Of a DNA stretch of 64,000 nucleotides, positions 10,400-18,882 are shown one piece after another. This DNA comes from Streptomyces albofaciens JCM 4342. GTDB lineage: Bacteria; Actinomycetota; Actinomycetes; Streptomycetales; Streptomycetaceae. Location: assembly GCF_008634025.1 (NCBI RefSeq), contig NZ_PDCM01000002.1, forward strand, positions 3,311,001-3,375,000, written 5' to 3'. The position numbers were made by a program, and so were the translations under genes. The notes below the pieces were generated by a model that was not told where the DNA came from, did not search any database, and saw nothing but the letters and a program-made list of their open reading frames with translations. Position 1 is the first letter of the stretch. Each line of letters starts with the position of its first letter.

Positions 10400-11184
10400 G
10401 CGCGCAGTCCGACGCCTACAAGGCGCACTTCAGGATCTGGCGGGGCGACGCGGACGGCGGCGGCCTGGAGGACTTCCGCGTCGAGGTCAACGACGGCGAG
10501 GTGGTCCTCGACATCATCCACCGGCTCCAGGCCACCCAGGCACCCGACCTGGCCGTGCGCTGGAACTGCAAGGCGGGCAAGTGCGGCTCGTGCAGCGCGG
10601 AGATCAACGGTCGGCCGAAGCTGATGTGCATGACCCGGATGTCGGTCTTCGAGCGCGACGAGACGGTCACCGTCACCCCGATGCGTACCTTCCCGGTCGT
10701 CCGCGACCTGGTCACGGACGTCTCCTTCAACTACGCCAAGGCCCGCGAGATCCCCAGCTTCGTCCCGCCACCCGGCCTGGCGCCCGGCGAGTACCGCATG
10801 CGGCAGGAGGACGTCGGCCGGTCGCAGGAGTTCCGCAAGTGCATCGAGTGCTTCCTGTGCCAGGACACCTGCCACGTCGTACGCGACCACGAGGAGAACA
10901 AGACCGCCTTCGCGGGGCCGCGCTTCCTGATGCGCATCGCCGAACTCGACATGCACCCCCTGGACGCCGCCCCCGAGACCGGCCTCGACCGCAAGCGCAC
11001 GGCCCAGGAGAACCACGGCCTCGGCCACTGCAACATCACCAAGTGCTGCACCGAGGTCTGCCCGGAGCACATCCGGATCACCGACAACGCCCTGATCCCC
11101 CTGAAGGAACGGTCGGTCGACCGCAAGTACGACCCGCTGGTCTGGCTGGGCAGCAAGATCCGGCGGCGGAACCGTACGGACTGA
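10396..11184 (+). CDS. sdhB: Succinate dehydrogenase iron-sulfur subunit
   Basis: Electron-transfer subunit of complex II, 262 aa. GTG 10396 overlaps the sdhA stop by 4 bp. The [2Fe-2S] cluster ligands are Cys58, Cys63, Cys66 and Cys78 (CKAGKCGSC and CMT). The C-terminal ferredoxin domain has C149IECFLCQDTC159 and C212NITKCCTEVC222 for the [4Fe-4S] and [3Fe-4S] clusters. It is the last gene of the operon. Its final codons and stop (CCGTACGGACTGA) begin a run of CCGTACGGA repeats that fills the gap to the next gene. Confidence 0.96.
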   Translation: MSAQSDAYKAHFRIWRGDADGGGLEDFRVEVNDGEVVLDIIHRLQATQAPDLAVRWNCKAGKCGSCSAEINGRPKLMCMTRMSVFERDETVTVTPMRTFPVVRDLVTDVSFNYAKAREIPSFVPPPGLAPGEYRMRQEDVGRSQEFRKCIECFLCQDTCHVVRDHEENKTAFAGPRFLMRIAELDMHPLDAAPETGLDRKRTAQENHGLGHCNITKCCTEVCPEHIRITDNALIPLKERSVDRKYDPLVWLGSKIRRRNRTD

Positions 11185-11272
11185 GGTCGGGCCGTACGGA
11201 CCGAGGTCCGGGACCGTACGGAGTGCTGCCCGGGCCCCGTACGGACCTGAGGGCGCCCGGGCCCCGTACGGA
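11172..11272 (+). repeat. CCGTACGGA array starting at the sdhB stop codon
   Basis: The word CCGTACGGA occurs at 11172, 11192, 11214, 11237 and 11264, with spacings of 20, 22, 23 and 27 bp. The first copy encodes the last residues of SdhB and ends next to its stop. Copies 2 and 4 also keep the following bases CCGAGG and CCTGAGG, resembling the original CTGAGG. The array fills the 99-bp gap to the convergent SpoIIE-domain gene. Confidence 0.85.
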
Positions 11273-11283
11273 TACGGGCCCGC

Positions 11284-14256
11284 TCAGAACAGGCTCAGCA
11301 GGGCGTCCGCCGGATCGGGGACGGCGGTTTCGCCGTCGGGCAGCGCCAGCTCGAACCAGACGGTCTTGCCGCGGGGCGTACGGCGGCTGCCCCACCCGGC
11401 GCTGAGGAGGCCGACGAGTTGCAGGCCCCGCCCGCCCTCGTCGGTGTCCCGGGCCCGGCGGCGGCGGGGCTGTGCCAGGTCCGCGTCCCAGACCTCGCAC
11501 ACCAGCGTGCGGTCCAGCAGCAGCCGCAGCCTGATCTCGCCGTGGCCGTGCCGCAGGGCGTTGGTGACCAGCTCGCTGACGAGCAGCTCCGTGGTGTCCA
11601 CCAGGGCCTCCAGGCCCCAGTCCGTGAGCTGGTCACGGGCCAGCTCACGGGCGCGGGAGACCGAGCGGGCCTCGGGGGCGAGGTTCCAGTCGCCGACGGA
11701 GTCCTTGGGCAGGCCGTGCACCCGCGCCATCAGCAGGGCGATGTCGTCCTCGCCGTGCCGGGTGTCCAGCGCGTTCAGCACGTGGTCGCAGACGTCCTCC
11801 AGCGGGCGCCCGGTCTCCGACAGGGCCGTACGGAAGGCGTTCAGGCCCTCGTCCAGCGGATGCTCGCGGGATTCGACCAGGCCGTCCGTGTACAGGGCGA
11901 GCAGCGCGCCGTCGGGCAGTTCGACCTCGGTCTCCTCGAACGGCTCGCCGCCGACGCCGAGCGGCATGCCGGGCGGCACGTCCAGCAGCAGCGCGTCCTC
12001 GCCCTCCTCGACCAGGATGGGCGGCAGATGCCCGGCGTTGGCGAACGTACAGCGCCGGGTGACCGGGTCGTACACGGCGTAGACGCAGGTGGCGAGGTAG
12101 ACCTCGGACAGGTCGGCGGTGCCGGGGCCCGGCCGGGGCGTCTCGGCGGAGCAGTCCGCGGACGCTTCGGCGGAGGCCGCGGTACGGCTGCGGGGGGCGC
12201 GCGCGGTCGTACGTGCGCCGCCGCCGGTGGCCCCGAGCCCGCGTGCGATCTCGTCGAGGGCGGAGAGCACCTCGGCCGGTTCCATGTCGAGCAGCGCCAG
12301 GGTGCGTACGGCAGTACGCAGTTCCCCCATCGCGACGGCGGCCCGCAGCCCGCGGCCCATCACATCGCCGACGACCAGCGCAGTCCGGTGGCCGGGCAGC
12401 TCGATGACGTCGAACCAGTCGCCGCCGACCTCGGTGGCGGTGGTGCCCGGCAGATAGCGGCAGGCGATGTCCAGACCGGCCGCCTCGGGGTCGCCGGGGG
12501 GCAGCAGACTGCGCTGGAGGATCAGCGCGCGCTCGTGCTCCCGGCGGTACAGCCGGGCGTTGTCGATGCAGACCGCGGCGCGCGCGGCCAGTTCGACGGC
12601 CAGGGCGGTGTCCCGTTCGCCGAACGACTCGCTGCCCTTCGTACGGGAGAACTGCACCAGCCCGACCACCGTGTCCCGGGCGACCATCGGCACCGCGAGC
12701 GTCGAGTGCACCACCGAGCCCAGCTCGGCCCGCTCCTCGCCCTCCCGGCCCGGGATGATCTGCGCCTGGGCCGTACGGAGTGCGCCCGCGCACGGGGAGT
12801 TGAACGGGTAGCGGTGGACGGCGCCGACCGCGACCGGGCCGTCCTCGCCCTCGCCCTCCGGGACACCGCTGGTCGTGGTGGCCAGCGGCGCGTCGGAGAC
12901 GGCGCTGGCGAAGGCGACCCGGCGCAGCTCGGCGCTGCCGTCGGCCATCCCCGGCGGCGCCTCGTCACCGGCCAGCAGCCCCTGGTAGAGATCCACGGAG
13001 GCCAGGTCGCAGAACTGCGGTACGGCCACGTCCAGCAGCGTGCGGGCGGTGGTCTCCAGGTCCAGGGAGTTGCCGATACGGGCGCCGGCCTCGTTGAGCA
13101 GGGCCAGGTTGCGGCGGGCGCTGGCGGCCTCCCGCTCGGCCCGCCGCCGGCCCGTCACATCGGCGGCGAGGGCGGCGACGCCGATGGGGCGGCCGCTGGC
13201 GCCGTGCAGCCGGTACAGGGAGACGGACCAGCGGCGGCGGTCGGCTTCGGCGGCGGTCGGGGGCGCGGGGGCGGGGGCGGGGGCGGGGATGGAGGCGGGA
13301 GGCTCCGGGGTGGCGGGGGCGGGGCGCTCCGGGGCGGCGGGGGCGGGGATGGAAGCGGTGGGGAGAGAGGGAGTGGGGCCGGAGGGAGTGGGGCCGGAGG
13401 CGGAGGGAGTGGAGGCGGAGACCGTGGGGGCCGGTGAAGAGGGGGCGGGCGTCGCCGGCGGGACCGTACCGACCAGCTGCATCTCCGCGACCGGATCGCC
13501 GGTCTCCAGCACCCGCCGCAGCGCCGCCTGGAGCCGGTCCGCCTCGGAACGCGGCAGGAAGTCGTGCGGCCCGCCGCCGCGGTACTTGGCCGCGGGACCG
13601 CCGAAGACGGTCGCGAACCGCTCGTTGACGCGCCGGATCCGCAGGTCCGTGTCGAAGAGCACGAAGCCCATGGGAGATTGGCCGAAAACGGCCTGAGAAG
13701 CGGCTATATCGGTCTCGATGCCGCGCAGCGCGCGGACGTCGACCACCAGACAGACCGCGGCACGCTCACCGTCCGCGGTCTCGGACGGCATCACGTAGAT
13801 CTCGGCGAGCCGCGGGCACCCCTGCTCCCCGGCATCCTCGCCTGTCTCCGTCCCCGTCCCCGTCCCCGTCTGCGTCGCCGTCTCGCGCGTGCGGTACGGG
13901 ACCAGGCCGGTCCACTCCCGGCCGTCGAGGATCTGCGAGACCGTACGGCGGGCCTGTTCGTGCAGCTCATGGGGGACGAACGCGGACACCGGGTCCTTGC
14001 CGACGGCATGCCGGGCGGGGATCCCGAGCATCTCGGCGGCACGCTCGCTCCACCGGTCGATGCGGCCGTCGGGGCCGAGCGAGAAGGACGCGACGCGGAT
14101 GTAGTCGTAGATGGAACCGGGCGGGCTGCTCTGCCATATCGGCGGGCCTTCCGGGCCCTCGGCCCCGGAAGGCCGCTCCGGCCGCGCCGGGCCCGCCGTA
14201 CCGCCCGGCCCGGCCGGCTGCGCGGGTCCTGCCCCGCCAGATGACTTCTCGCTCAC
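11284..14256 (-). CDS. PAS-PAS-GAF-SpoIIE phosphatase-HATPase multidomain regulator
   Basis: Predicted sensor that couples a PPM-type serine phosphatase to an anti-sigma-like kinase, acting on STAS anti-anti-sigma partners. The protein is 990 aa from GTG 14256, which has GGAGGGG upstream; longer readings begin in non-coding sequence. Order: two PAS-like regions (about 45-165 and 185-270), an 80-residue Pro/Ala/Ser/Thr linker (270-355), a PAC-like piece, GAF (about 410-590), phosphatase (about 600-850: GGDWFDVIELPG, VVGDVMGRGLRAA, FANAGHLPP, YTDGLVESRE, EDDIALL) and HATPase_c_2 (ELVTNALRHG, DEGGRGLQLVG, GKTVWFEL). An Arg/Ala/Ser-rich insert interrupts the phosphatase domain after GLGATGGGA. 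A small HATPase gene lies just upstream on the same strand. The signal sensed is unknown. Confidence 0.9.
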   Translation of the reverse strand: MSEKSSGGAGPAQPAGPGGTAGPARPERPSGAEGPEGPPIWQSSPPGSIYDYIRVASFSLGPDGRIDRWSERAAEMLGIPARHAVGKDPVSAFVPHELHEQARRTVSQILDGREWTGLVPYRTRETATQTGTGTGTETGEDAGEQGCPRLAEIYVMPSETADGERAAVCLVVDVRALRGIETDIAASQAVFGQSPMGFVLFDTDLRIRRVNERFATVFGGPAAKYRGGGPHDFLPRSEADRLQAALRRVLETGDPVAEMQLVGTVPPATPAPSSPAPTVSASTPSASGPTPSGPTPSLPTASIPAPAAPERPAPATPEPPASIPAPAPAPAPPTAAEADRRRWSVSLYRLHGASGRPIGVAALAADVTGRRRAEREAASARRNLALLNEAGARIGNSLDLETTARTLLDVAVPQFCDLASVDLYQGLLAGDEAPPGMADGSAELRRVAFASAVSDAPLATTTSGVPEGEGEDGPVAVGAVHRYPFNSPCAGALRTAQAQIIPGREGEERAELGSVVHSTLAVPMVARDTVVGLVQFSRTKGSESFGERDTALAVELAARAAVCIDNARLYRREHERALILQRSLLPPGDPEAAGLDIACRYLPGTTATEVGGDWFDVIELPGHRTALVVGDVMGRGLRAAVAMGELRTAVRTLALLDMEPAEVLSALDEIARGLGATGGGARTTARAPRSRTAASAEASADCSAETPRPGPGTADLSEVYLATCVYAVYDPVTRRCTFANAGHLPPILVEEGEDALLLDVPPGMPLGVGGEPFEETEVELPDGALLALYTDGLVESREHPLDEGLNAFRTALSETGRPLEDVCDHVLNALDTRHGEDDIALLMARVHGLPKDSVGDWNLAPEARSVSRARELARDQLTDWGLEALVDTTELLVSELVTNALRHGHGEIRLRLLLDRTLVCEVWDADLAQPRRRRARDTDEGGRGLQLVGLLSAGWGSRRTPRGKTVWFELALPDGETAVPDPADALLSLF

Positions 14257-14417
14257 GAGCCCCGTCCCCTCCAGCTCATCGTGCCCGGACCGGACGAGCC
14301 GAGTATCCAGCACCGCGGCCATCCGGAACACGGTCTTCACGATCACAGCACAGTCTCGATCGCAGGCCGTCCACAGAATGTCAATGAAACGGCAACGATC
14401 AGGCCGCCACCAGACTC

Positions 14418-14867
14418 CTAACCCGCCACAGACAGCTCGAACCACACTGTTTTGCCCGTCCTGCCGTGCCGGGTGCCCCAACGCCGCGACGTGCACGCCA
14501 CCAGTTGCAGCCCCCGGCCCCCCTCGTCCTCGGGGGCCGCGGCGCGCTCCTGGGGCGGGTCGGGCACCGGATCGGACACCTCGACCAGGAGATCGCCCCC
14601 GCTCTTGAGGACCATGCGCACCCCGATGGGCCCGCTGGCGTAGCGCAGGGAGTTGGTCACCAGCTCACTGACGAGCAGCACGGCCAGGTCGGCGGCGGAT
14701 TCCAGCCCCCACTCCCGGAGTGTCTCGCGGACCACGGCGCGGGCGGTGCGCACGGAGCCGGGCTCGGCCGGGAAACTCCACTCGGCGATGGGGGAACCGG
14801 AGATCACACCGCGCCGGGGCGCGTAGGACGCGGACTCGGGGGCCCCTGCCGCTGCGCTGTCGCTCAC
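14418..14867 (-). CDS. Stand-alone ATP-binding protein, anti-sigma-factor-like (HATPase_c_2)
   Basis: A small serine kinase/ATP-binding protein of the RsbW/SpoIIAB type, 149 aa from GTG 14867 (GGGAAG 8 nt upstream; a GTG three codons earlier is too close to that site). Visible motifs are the N box (LLVSELVTNSLRYA), the G1 box (DEGGRGLQLVA) and the family's end GKTVWFELS. Such proteins in Streptomyces typically bind sigma factors or STAS proteins. It is upstream of the PAS/SpoIIE regulator, separated by 161 bp, so the pair may act on a shared partner. No cognate STAS gene is in view. Confidence 0.88.
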   Translation of the reverse strand: MSDSAAAGAPESASYAPRRGVISGSPIAEWSFPAEPGSVRTARAVVRETLREWGLESAADLAVLLVSELVTNSLRYASGPIGVRMVLKSGGDLLVEVSDPVPDPPQERAAAPEDEGGRGLQLVACTSRRWGTRHGRTGKTVWFELSVAG

Positions 14868-15208
14868 GCCGATCACTTCCCAGCCCGTGCGAACACCCTC
14901 CGGATCGTCCGTGGTGAGGGGGTAAACAGCACATACCCGGTATCAGGGCTGCAATATCGCCCTCAATAGCGCACTGTGGCACAAACGGCGTATTGAGGCG
15001 GACGGGGGCTCGCCCCGTACGCCCCGTACGGCGCGGGGGTACTCCGAGGCGCCACCTCGTGCCGCCGGCCCCGGAGACGGCCTCGGTGGCGGCCCCGTAC
15101 GAGGGAACCGCTCCGGTCCGATGATCGGCCCGTATGGGCGAGGAGAGGGCAGGAGGCGGCTGGGGGCGGGCGGGGTGCGGGTGCGGGTGCGGGTGCGGCA
15201 CGCTTCCG
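14868..15208. other. Intergenic region upstream of the HATPase gene
   Basis: About 340 bp without a supported gene. It includes an AT-richer stretch near 14925-14995 (GGTATCAGGGCTGCAATATC, TGGCACAAACGGCGTATTG) that probably holds the promoter of the leftward HATPase gene. From 15000 rightward it is CGTACG- and GGGTGC-rich, and it runs into a 29-bp tandem array. Confidence 0.45.
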
Positions 15209-15382
15209 GATCTCGGGCGCGTACGAGTCCCCGCTCAGGCGCCGGATACGTAGGCGTCCCCGCTCAGGCGCCGAATGCGTACGCGTTCCCGCTCACGCCC
15301 CGGCCGCGTAAGCGCTTGCGCTCAGGCACCGGACGGGCATGCGTCCCCGCTCACGCCTCGGCCGCGTAAGCGCTTCCGCTCA
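15209..15382 (-). repeat. 29-bp tandem array (6 copies) overlapping the Nudix stop codon
   Basis: Six contiguous 29-bp units end at 15237, 15266, 15295, 15324, 15353 and 15382. Each ends in CGCTCA, and a typical unit contains GGCGCCGGATGCGTACG and CGTCCCCGCTCA. The spacing of CGCTCA is exactly 29 bp every time. The rightmost unit lies inside the end of the Nudix gene. The next unit carries that gene's TGA (TCA at 15351-15353), and four further copies lie downstream. A seventh, half-degraded copy follows at 15383 in coding sequence. There are no spacers, so this is not CRISPR. Confidence 0.9.
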
Positions 15383-15767
15383 AGCGCCGCATCGCCTCCG
15401 CGACCGCCGGGCGGTCCTGGTCGAGCCAGTCGACCTCGTGCTCCTGGTCCGGCGCCAGCCAGCGCAGCGCGTCATGGTCCTGGAGGGCGCGGGGCTCGCC
15501 GGACACCAGCCGGGCCGTCCACACCCACAGGACGAGCCCGGGACGCAGCGCCCACTCCCCCGGGATGCGCTCCACCGGTTCGGCCTCGATCCCCAGCTCC
15601 TCGCGCAGTTCGCGCGTCAGCGCCTCCTCTGGCGTCTCGCCGGGCTCCACCTTGCCGCCGGGCAGCTCCCAGCGCCCGGCCAGCGCGGCCGGGGCGCTGC
15701 GCCGCGCGGCCAGCAGCCTGCCGCCGTCGAGCACCGCCGCGCCCACCACCACACGTACGTCCGTCAT
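15351..15767 (-). CDS. Nudix hydrolase, MutT-like ((deoxy)nucleoside triphosphate pyrophosphohydrolase)
   Basis: Likely house-cleaning hydrolase of oxidised nucleotides such as 8-oxo-dGTP, 138 aa. The Nudix box [20 protein letters not shown] plus LGI fits GX5EX7[20 protein letters not shown] precedes it, as in MutT. ATG 15767 has no ribosome site; TAGGCT stands 7 nt upstream, as expected for a leaderless transcript. The last residues ([12 protein letters not shown]) are encoded by one unit of the 29-bp array, so the C-terminus may have been reshaped by repeat expansion. Substrate is not determinable from sequence. Confidence 0.9.
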   Translation of the reverse strand: MTDVRVVVGAAVLDGGRLLAARRSAPAALAGRWELPGGKVEPGETPEEALTRELREELGIEAEPVERIPGEWALRPGLVLWVWTARLVSGEPRALQDHDALRWLAPDQEHEVDWLDQDRPAVAEAMRRLSGSAYAAEA

Positions 15768-15806
15768 GCGCGGCAGCCTACGTCCCCCTGCCACCGTCCC
15801 CGCACG

Positions 15807-15986
15807 TCAGGTGGCGGCGTGGTCCACCCGCTCCACGACGTACAGCCGCCCGTGGCTGCGGGTGTCGAGCCGGTCGGCCACCTGCTCCGCTTCCGCGCGG
15901 GTGGCGTAGCGGCCGACGCGATAGCGGTTGCCGCCCTCGTCCTGACGAATGACGAGCCAGGGCAGCACCGCGCCACTGTCGGTCAT
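15807..15986 (-). CDS. SPOR-domain micro-protein
   Basis: A 59-residue gene easily missed because of its length. ATG 15986 is preceded by GGAGGGG 4 nt upstream, and the stop is at 15807. The translation (MTDSGAVLPWLVIRQDEGG, NRYRVGRYATRAEAEQVADR, and a tail LYVVERVDHAAT) has the beta-alpha-beta pattern and the YRVGRYATRAEAEQ motif of SPOR-like proteins, which in other bacteria bind denuded glycan at septa. Similar free-standing short SPOR proteins are common in Streptomyces. It has no signal peptide, so a peptidoglycan role is uncertain. It lies 39 bp upstream of the Nudix gene on the same strand. Confidence 0.8.
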   Translation of the reverse strand: MTDSGAVLPWLVIRQDEGGNRYRVGRYATRAEAEQVADRLDTRSHGRLYVVERVDHAAT

Positions 15987-16353
15987 CGCGCCCCTCCGTC
16001 CGCCGTCCGGCGCGCCGTCGCGCGCCCCTCCCGATCTGATGCCGAAACCGCATACCGCATATGCCCGAGCCTACGCCCGACCTTTACGCACCGGATACGG
16101 CTTTGCACAAAGAGATACCGAACCGGCCATCAGGCCGTGCACGAGAGGCGCCTGTAGTGCGTCCGGCCGCTCCCGGGTCCGTACGCGAACGGTCCGCCCT
16201 CACACGAACAGGCGCCGCCGGCGGCTCCTGCCACCGACGGCGCCCGTCGATTTCACTTCACCAGGGCCGCGAGGGGTTGCCCTGCGGTCACACCGCGCAG
16301 CCCTGCGAACGGCTCTGCGAACACCCTTGCAAAAGGCCCGGCAAAAGGCCCTG
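15987..16353. other. Intergenic region between SPOR gene and amino acid permease
   Basis: About 370 bp. The left part (15990-16200) should contain the promoter of the leftward SPOR/Nudix genes. It includes the short repeat CGCATACCGCATATGC near 16048-16063. The right part holds a hairpin (separate entry) and short repeats of CCCTGCGA/CCTTGCAA type (16300-16350) before the permease stop. No gene was seen. Confidence 0.5.
16211..16244 (-). terminator. Hairpin downstream of the amino acid permease
   Basis: GGCGCCGCCGG (16211-16221) pairs with CCGACGGCGCC (16234-16244). The stem is 11 bp with one G-U in the transcript, and the loop is 12 nt. It lies 110 bp after the permease stop, and no T-tract follows. 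Confidence 0.6.
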
Positions 16354-18060
16354 TCAGGCGGTCCCCGCCTCGCACTTGGCGTCCGGCTTGGCGTCGGTCT
16401 TCGCACCGTCCGCGCCCGGCTCCCCGGCCGCCTCGGCCTCGGCCGCCGCCAGCGACTCCGCCTCGGCCTGGACCAGCGTCGGGTTGCGCCAGGAGCTGCG
16501 GACGCCCCAGACGTAGAAGAGGAGGCCGATCACCGCGACCACGAGGATGTCCCAGCCCGCCGGCAGGTAGCCCTTGCCGCCGAACTCCTCGCCGCCCATG
16601 TACGAGACGCACGCCATGACCAGCAGGTACGCCACCATCCAGGCGCCCGCCTTCAGGTGCGGCTTCAGCTCGGCCCACGGCTTGCGCAGCTCGTACCAGG
16701 CCCAGACCGGCAGACCGACCGCCATGATCAGGATGACCTTGCCGGTGAGCGGCCAGCGGCCCCAGTACAGGACGAGCGAGCCGAAGACCATCGCGATGGG
16801 CGCGATGACCGGCATGATCTTCAGCTTCACCGGCCGCTTGATGTCGGGCGCGAGCCGGCGCAGCGACATCACCGCGACGGGGCCGGTGATGTACGAGATG
16901 ACGGTGGCCACCGAGACGATCTCGGCGAGCGAGCCCCAGCCGCGGAAGACCGCGAGGAACAGGAAGGCGATGAACAGGTTGAGGACCAGCGCCGGACGCG
17001 GCACACCGGTCTTCTTGTCGACCCGGCCGAAGATCTTCGGCAGGTGGCCGTTCTCCTGCACGCCGTGGATCATCCGCGAGGTGGTCGCGGCGTAGATCAT
17101 GCCCGTGCCGGACGGGGAGACGAAGGCGTCCGCGTACAGCAGCAGCGCCAGCCAGTTCAGGCCCCAGGCGATGGCGAGGTCGGCGAGCGGCGAGTTGTAG
17201 CCGAGGTGCGCCCAGCCGCCGGCGGACTCCAGCTTGCCGCCGGGGACGGCCATCAGGAAGGCGACCTGGAGCGCCACGTAGATGACGAGCGCGATGATGA
17301 TCGAGTAGACGACGGCCTTGGGCAGCGACTTGCCCGGGTTACGCGCCTCGCCGGCCATGTTCAGCGGCGACTGGAAGCCGTTGTAGGCCCAGACGATGCC
17401 GGAGAGGGCGACGGCCGAGAAGACCGCGCTCCAGCCGTTCGGCGTGAAACCGCCGTGCTCCTTGATGTTGGCGGTGTCGAAGTGCGCCAGCATCAGCGCG
17501 CTGGCGGTCAGCACCGGCACCACGACCTTGAAGATCGTGATCGCGGTGTTGGTCTTCGCGAAGAGGGAGATCGCGAACCAGTTCAGGAAGAAGTAGAAGA
17601 TCAGCAGGACGCTGGCCAGGGCGACACCGGTGCCGGTCAGCTCCTTGCCGTCGTAGAGCGCCTTGGTCCACTCGAAGTCCCAGGAGCTCATGTACTGGAC
17701 GGAGGCGGTCGCCTCCCCGGGTATGACCGAGACGATCGCGATCCAGTTGGCCCAGGCGGCGAGGTAGCCGGCCAGCGAGCCGTGCGAGTACTGGCCGTAG
17801 CGGACCATGCCGCCCGCCTTCGGGAACATCGAGCCCAGCTCGGTGTAGGTGAGGGCGATCGTGAGCGCAACGGCCGCGCCGATGACCCACGCGAGGATGG
17901 CGGCGGGACCGGCGATGGCAGCGGCCCGCTCGGCCCCGAAGAGCCAGCCGGAACCGATGATCGACCCAAGACCCGTGGCGGTCAGGGCAATGGTCCCGAG
18001 GGACCGTCGGTAATTCGAGTGGGAGCCCTGCTCCGCGCTCTGGGTCTGCGTCGTGCTCAA
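16354..18060 (-). CDS. APC-superfamily amino acid permease
   Basis: Twelve-helix proton-coupled amino acid transporter, 568 aa. It opens with a short polar N-terminus, then SLGTIALTATGLGSIIGSGWLF, the unwound first helix (GSIIGSG) that binds the substrate carboxylate in APC transporters. Further helices follow, including AWVIGAAVALTIALTYTELG, FAISLFAKTN and VSVATVISYITGPVA. The cytoplasmic tail is Ala/Glu/Lys-rich. TTG 18060 was chosen: AGGAG lies about 10 nt upstream and STTQTQ follows. Upstream residues in the frame read into non-coding DNA. It resembles the Streptomyces aspartate:proton-symporter/AspT-like group, but substrate is not resolved. The gene is monocistronic, followed by the hairpin at 16211. 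Confidence 0.88.
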   Translation of the reverse strand: MSTTQTQSAEQGSHSNYRRSLGTIALTATGLGSIIGSGWLFGAERAAAIAGPAAILAWVIGAAVALTIALTYTELGSMFPKAGGMVRYGQYSHGSLAGYLAAWANWIAIVSVIPGEATASVQYMSSWDFEWTKALYDGKELTGTGVALASVLLIFYFFLNWFAISLFAKTNTAITIFKVVVPVLTASALMLAHFDTANIKEHGGFTPNGWSAVFSAVALSGIVWAYNGFQSPLNMAGEARNPGKSLPKAVVYSIIIALVIYVALQVAFLMAVPGGKLESAGGWAHLGYNSPLADLAIAWGLNWLALLLYADAFVSPSGTGMIYAATTSRMIHGVQENGHLPKIFGRVDKKTGVPRPALVLNLFIAFLFLAVFRGWGSLAEIVSVATVISYITGPVAVMSLRRLAPDIKRPVKLKIMPVIAPIAMVFGSLVLYWGRWPLTGKVILIMAVGLPVWAWYELRKPWAELKPHLKAGAWMVAYLLVMACVSYMGGEEFGGKGYLPAGWDILVVAVIGLLFYVWGVRSSWRNPTLVQAEAESLAAAEAEAAGEPGADGAKTDAKPDAKCEAGTA

Positions 18061-18443
18061 CGTGCTTGGTCTCCTGATCTTCCCCCGTGCCGTGCACAAA
18101 CTTCGCCATCGTAAGAGCGAATTGGAAGATCGGATTCCCAAGCGGGGTCAAAACTCGGGTCTGGCTGAAGGTGTGTGAGGTTTCCAACACAACAATTGGC
18201 TGGGCAAATCCGGACATACACCCTTTTAGGGGGTGGCTACTTGCGGGTTACGCGTCAGTACGCAACGTGCGATCTTGGGTCTGGAACCGCCGAAATTGCT
18301 CTGAGGGAACGGGTTTCGGCCATTGATGGGGTGGGAAGGAGGCGCTGAATGTGGTGGAGGGCGGCTTCTGGGGGTCTCTTCGGGGGCTCCCTTCGGGGGG
18401 CGGAACGGGGCGCCGGAACGGGGGCGGTGGGTTGAGAGGTGGC

Positions 18444-18491
18444 GGGCGAGAGCCGACGGACGGGAGCGGGCGAGAGCCGACGGACGGGAGC
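18444..18491 (+). repeat. 24-bp tandem duplication
   Basis: GGGCGAGAGCCGACGGACGG plus GAGC occurs twice without a gap (18444-18467 and 18468-18491). Partial copies lie on both sides (GGGTTGAGAGG before, GGGCGGGCGAGCC after). Confidence 0.9.
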
Positions 18492-18610
18492 GGGCGGGCG
18501 AGCCAGCGGGCAGAAAGGTGGGACAGGCAGGTGGGACAGACAGGCAGCGGACCGGTAGAGCCTTACGGGGACCCACGGCCGACCGGGCCCGGCTGGACCC
18601 GCAACCGCCG

Positions 18611-18813
18611 CCAGGCGTCCCATGGACCGGGCTCCGCCACCAAGCGCCCCGTGAACCGGTAACCACCGCCAGGCGCCCCGTGGACCGGCGACCCCACCAA
18701 GCGCCCCCGTGAACCAGCGACCCCCACCAAGCGCCCCATAGACCAACAACCACCACCAAGCGCCCCGTGGACCGGCGACCACCACCAGGCGCCCCGGCGC
18801 GATCCCGCCCCGG
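18611..18813 (+). repeat. 29-bp degenerate tandem array (7 copies)
   Basis: Units start at 18611, 18640, 18669, 18697, 18727, 18756 and 18785 (spacings 29, 29, 28, 30, 29, 29). The consensus begins CCAAGCGCCCCGTGGACCGG and ends CGACCACCA. Copies differ at several sites. There is no spacer structure and no sequence match with the 29-bp array at 15209. Confidence 0.88.
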
Positions 18814-18882
18814 CCTCCAATGCACCGGCTATCGCACCGGCCATTGCATCGGCTACTGCACTGGCCATCGCATCCCGCTACC

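Noticed and set aside
15209..15382. 29-bp repeats as a CRISPR array
   Set aside because: Units are contiguous with no spacers, the repeats are degenerate, and no cas genes are present. The same applies to 18611-18813.
18226..18868. Several open frames in the 18.2-18.9 kb gap (Gly/Trp/Ala-rich)
   Set aside because: They arise from minisatellite DNA, have no ribosome sites or conserved features, and lack codon-position bias.
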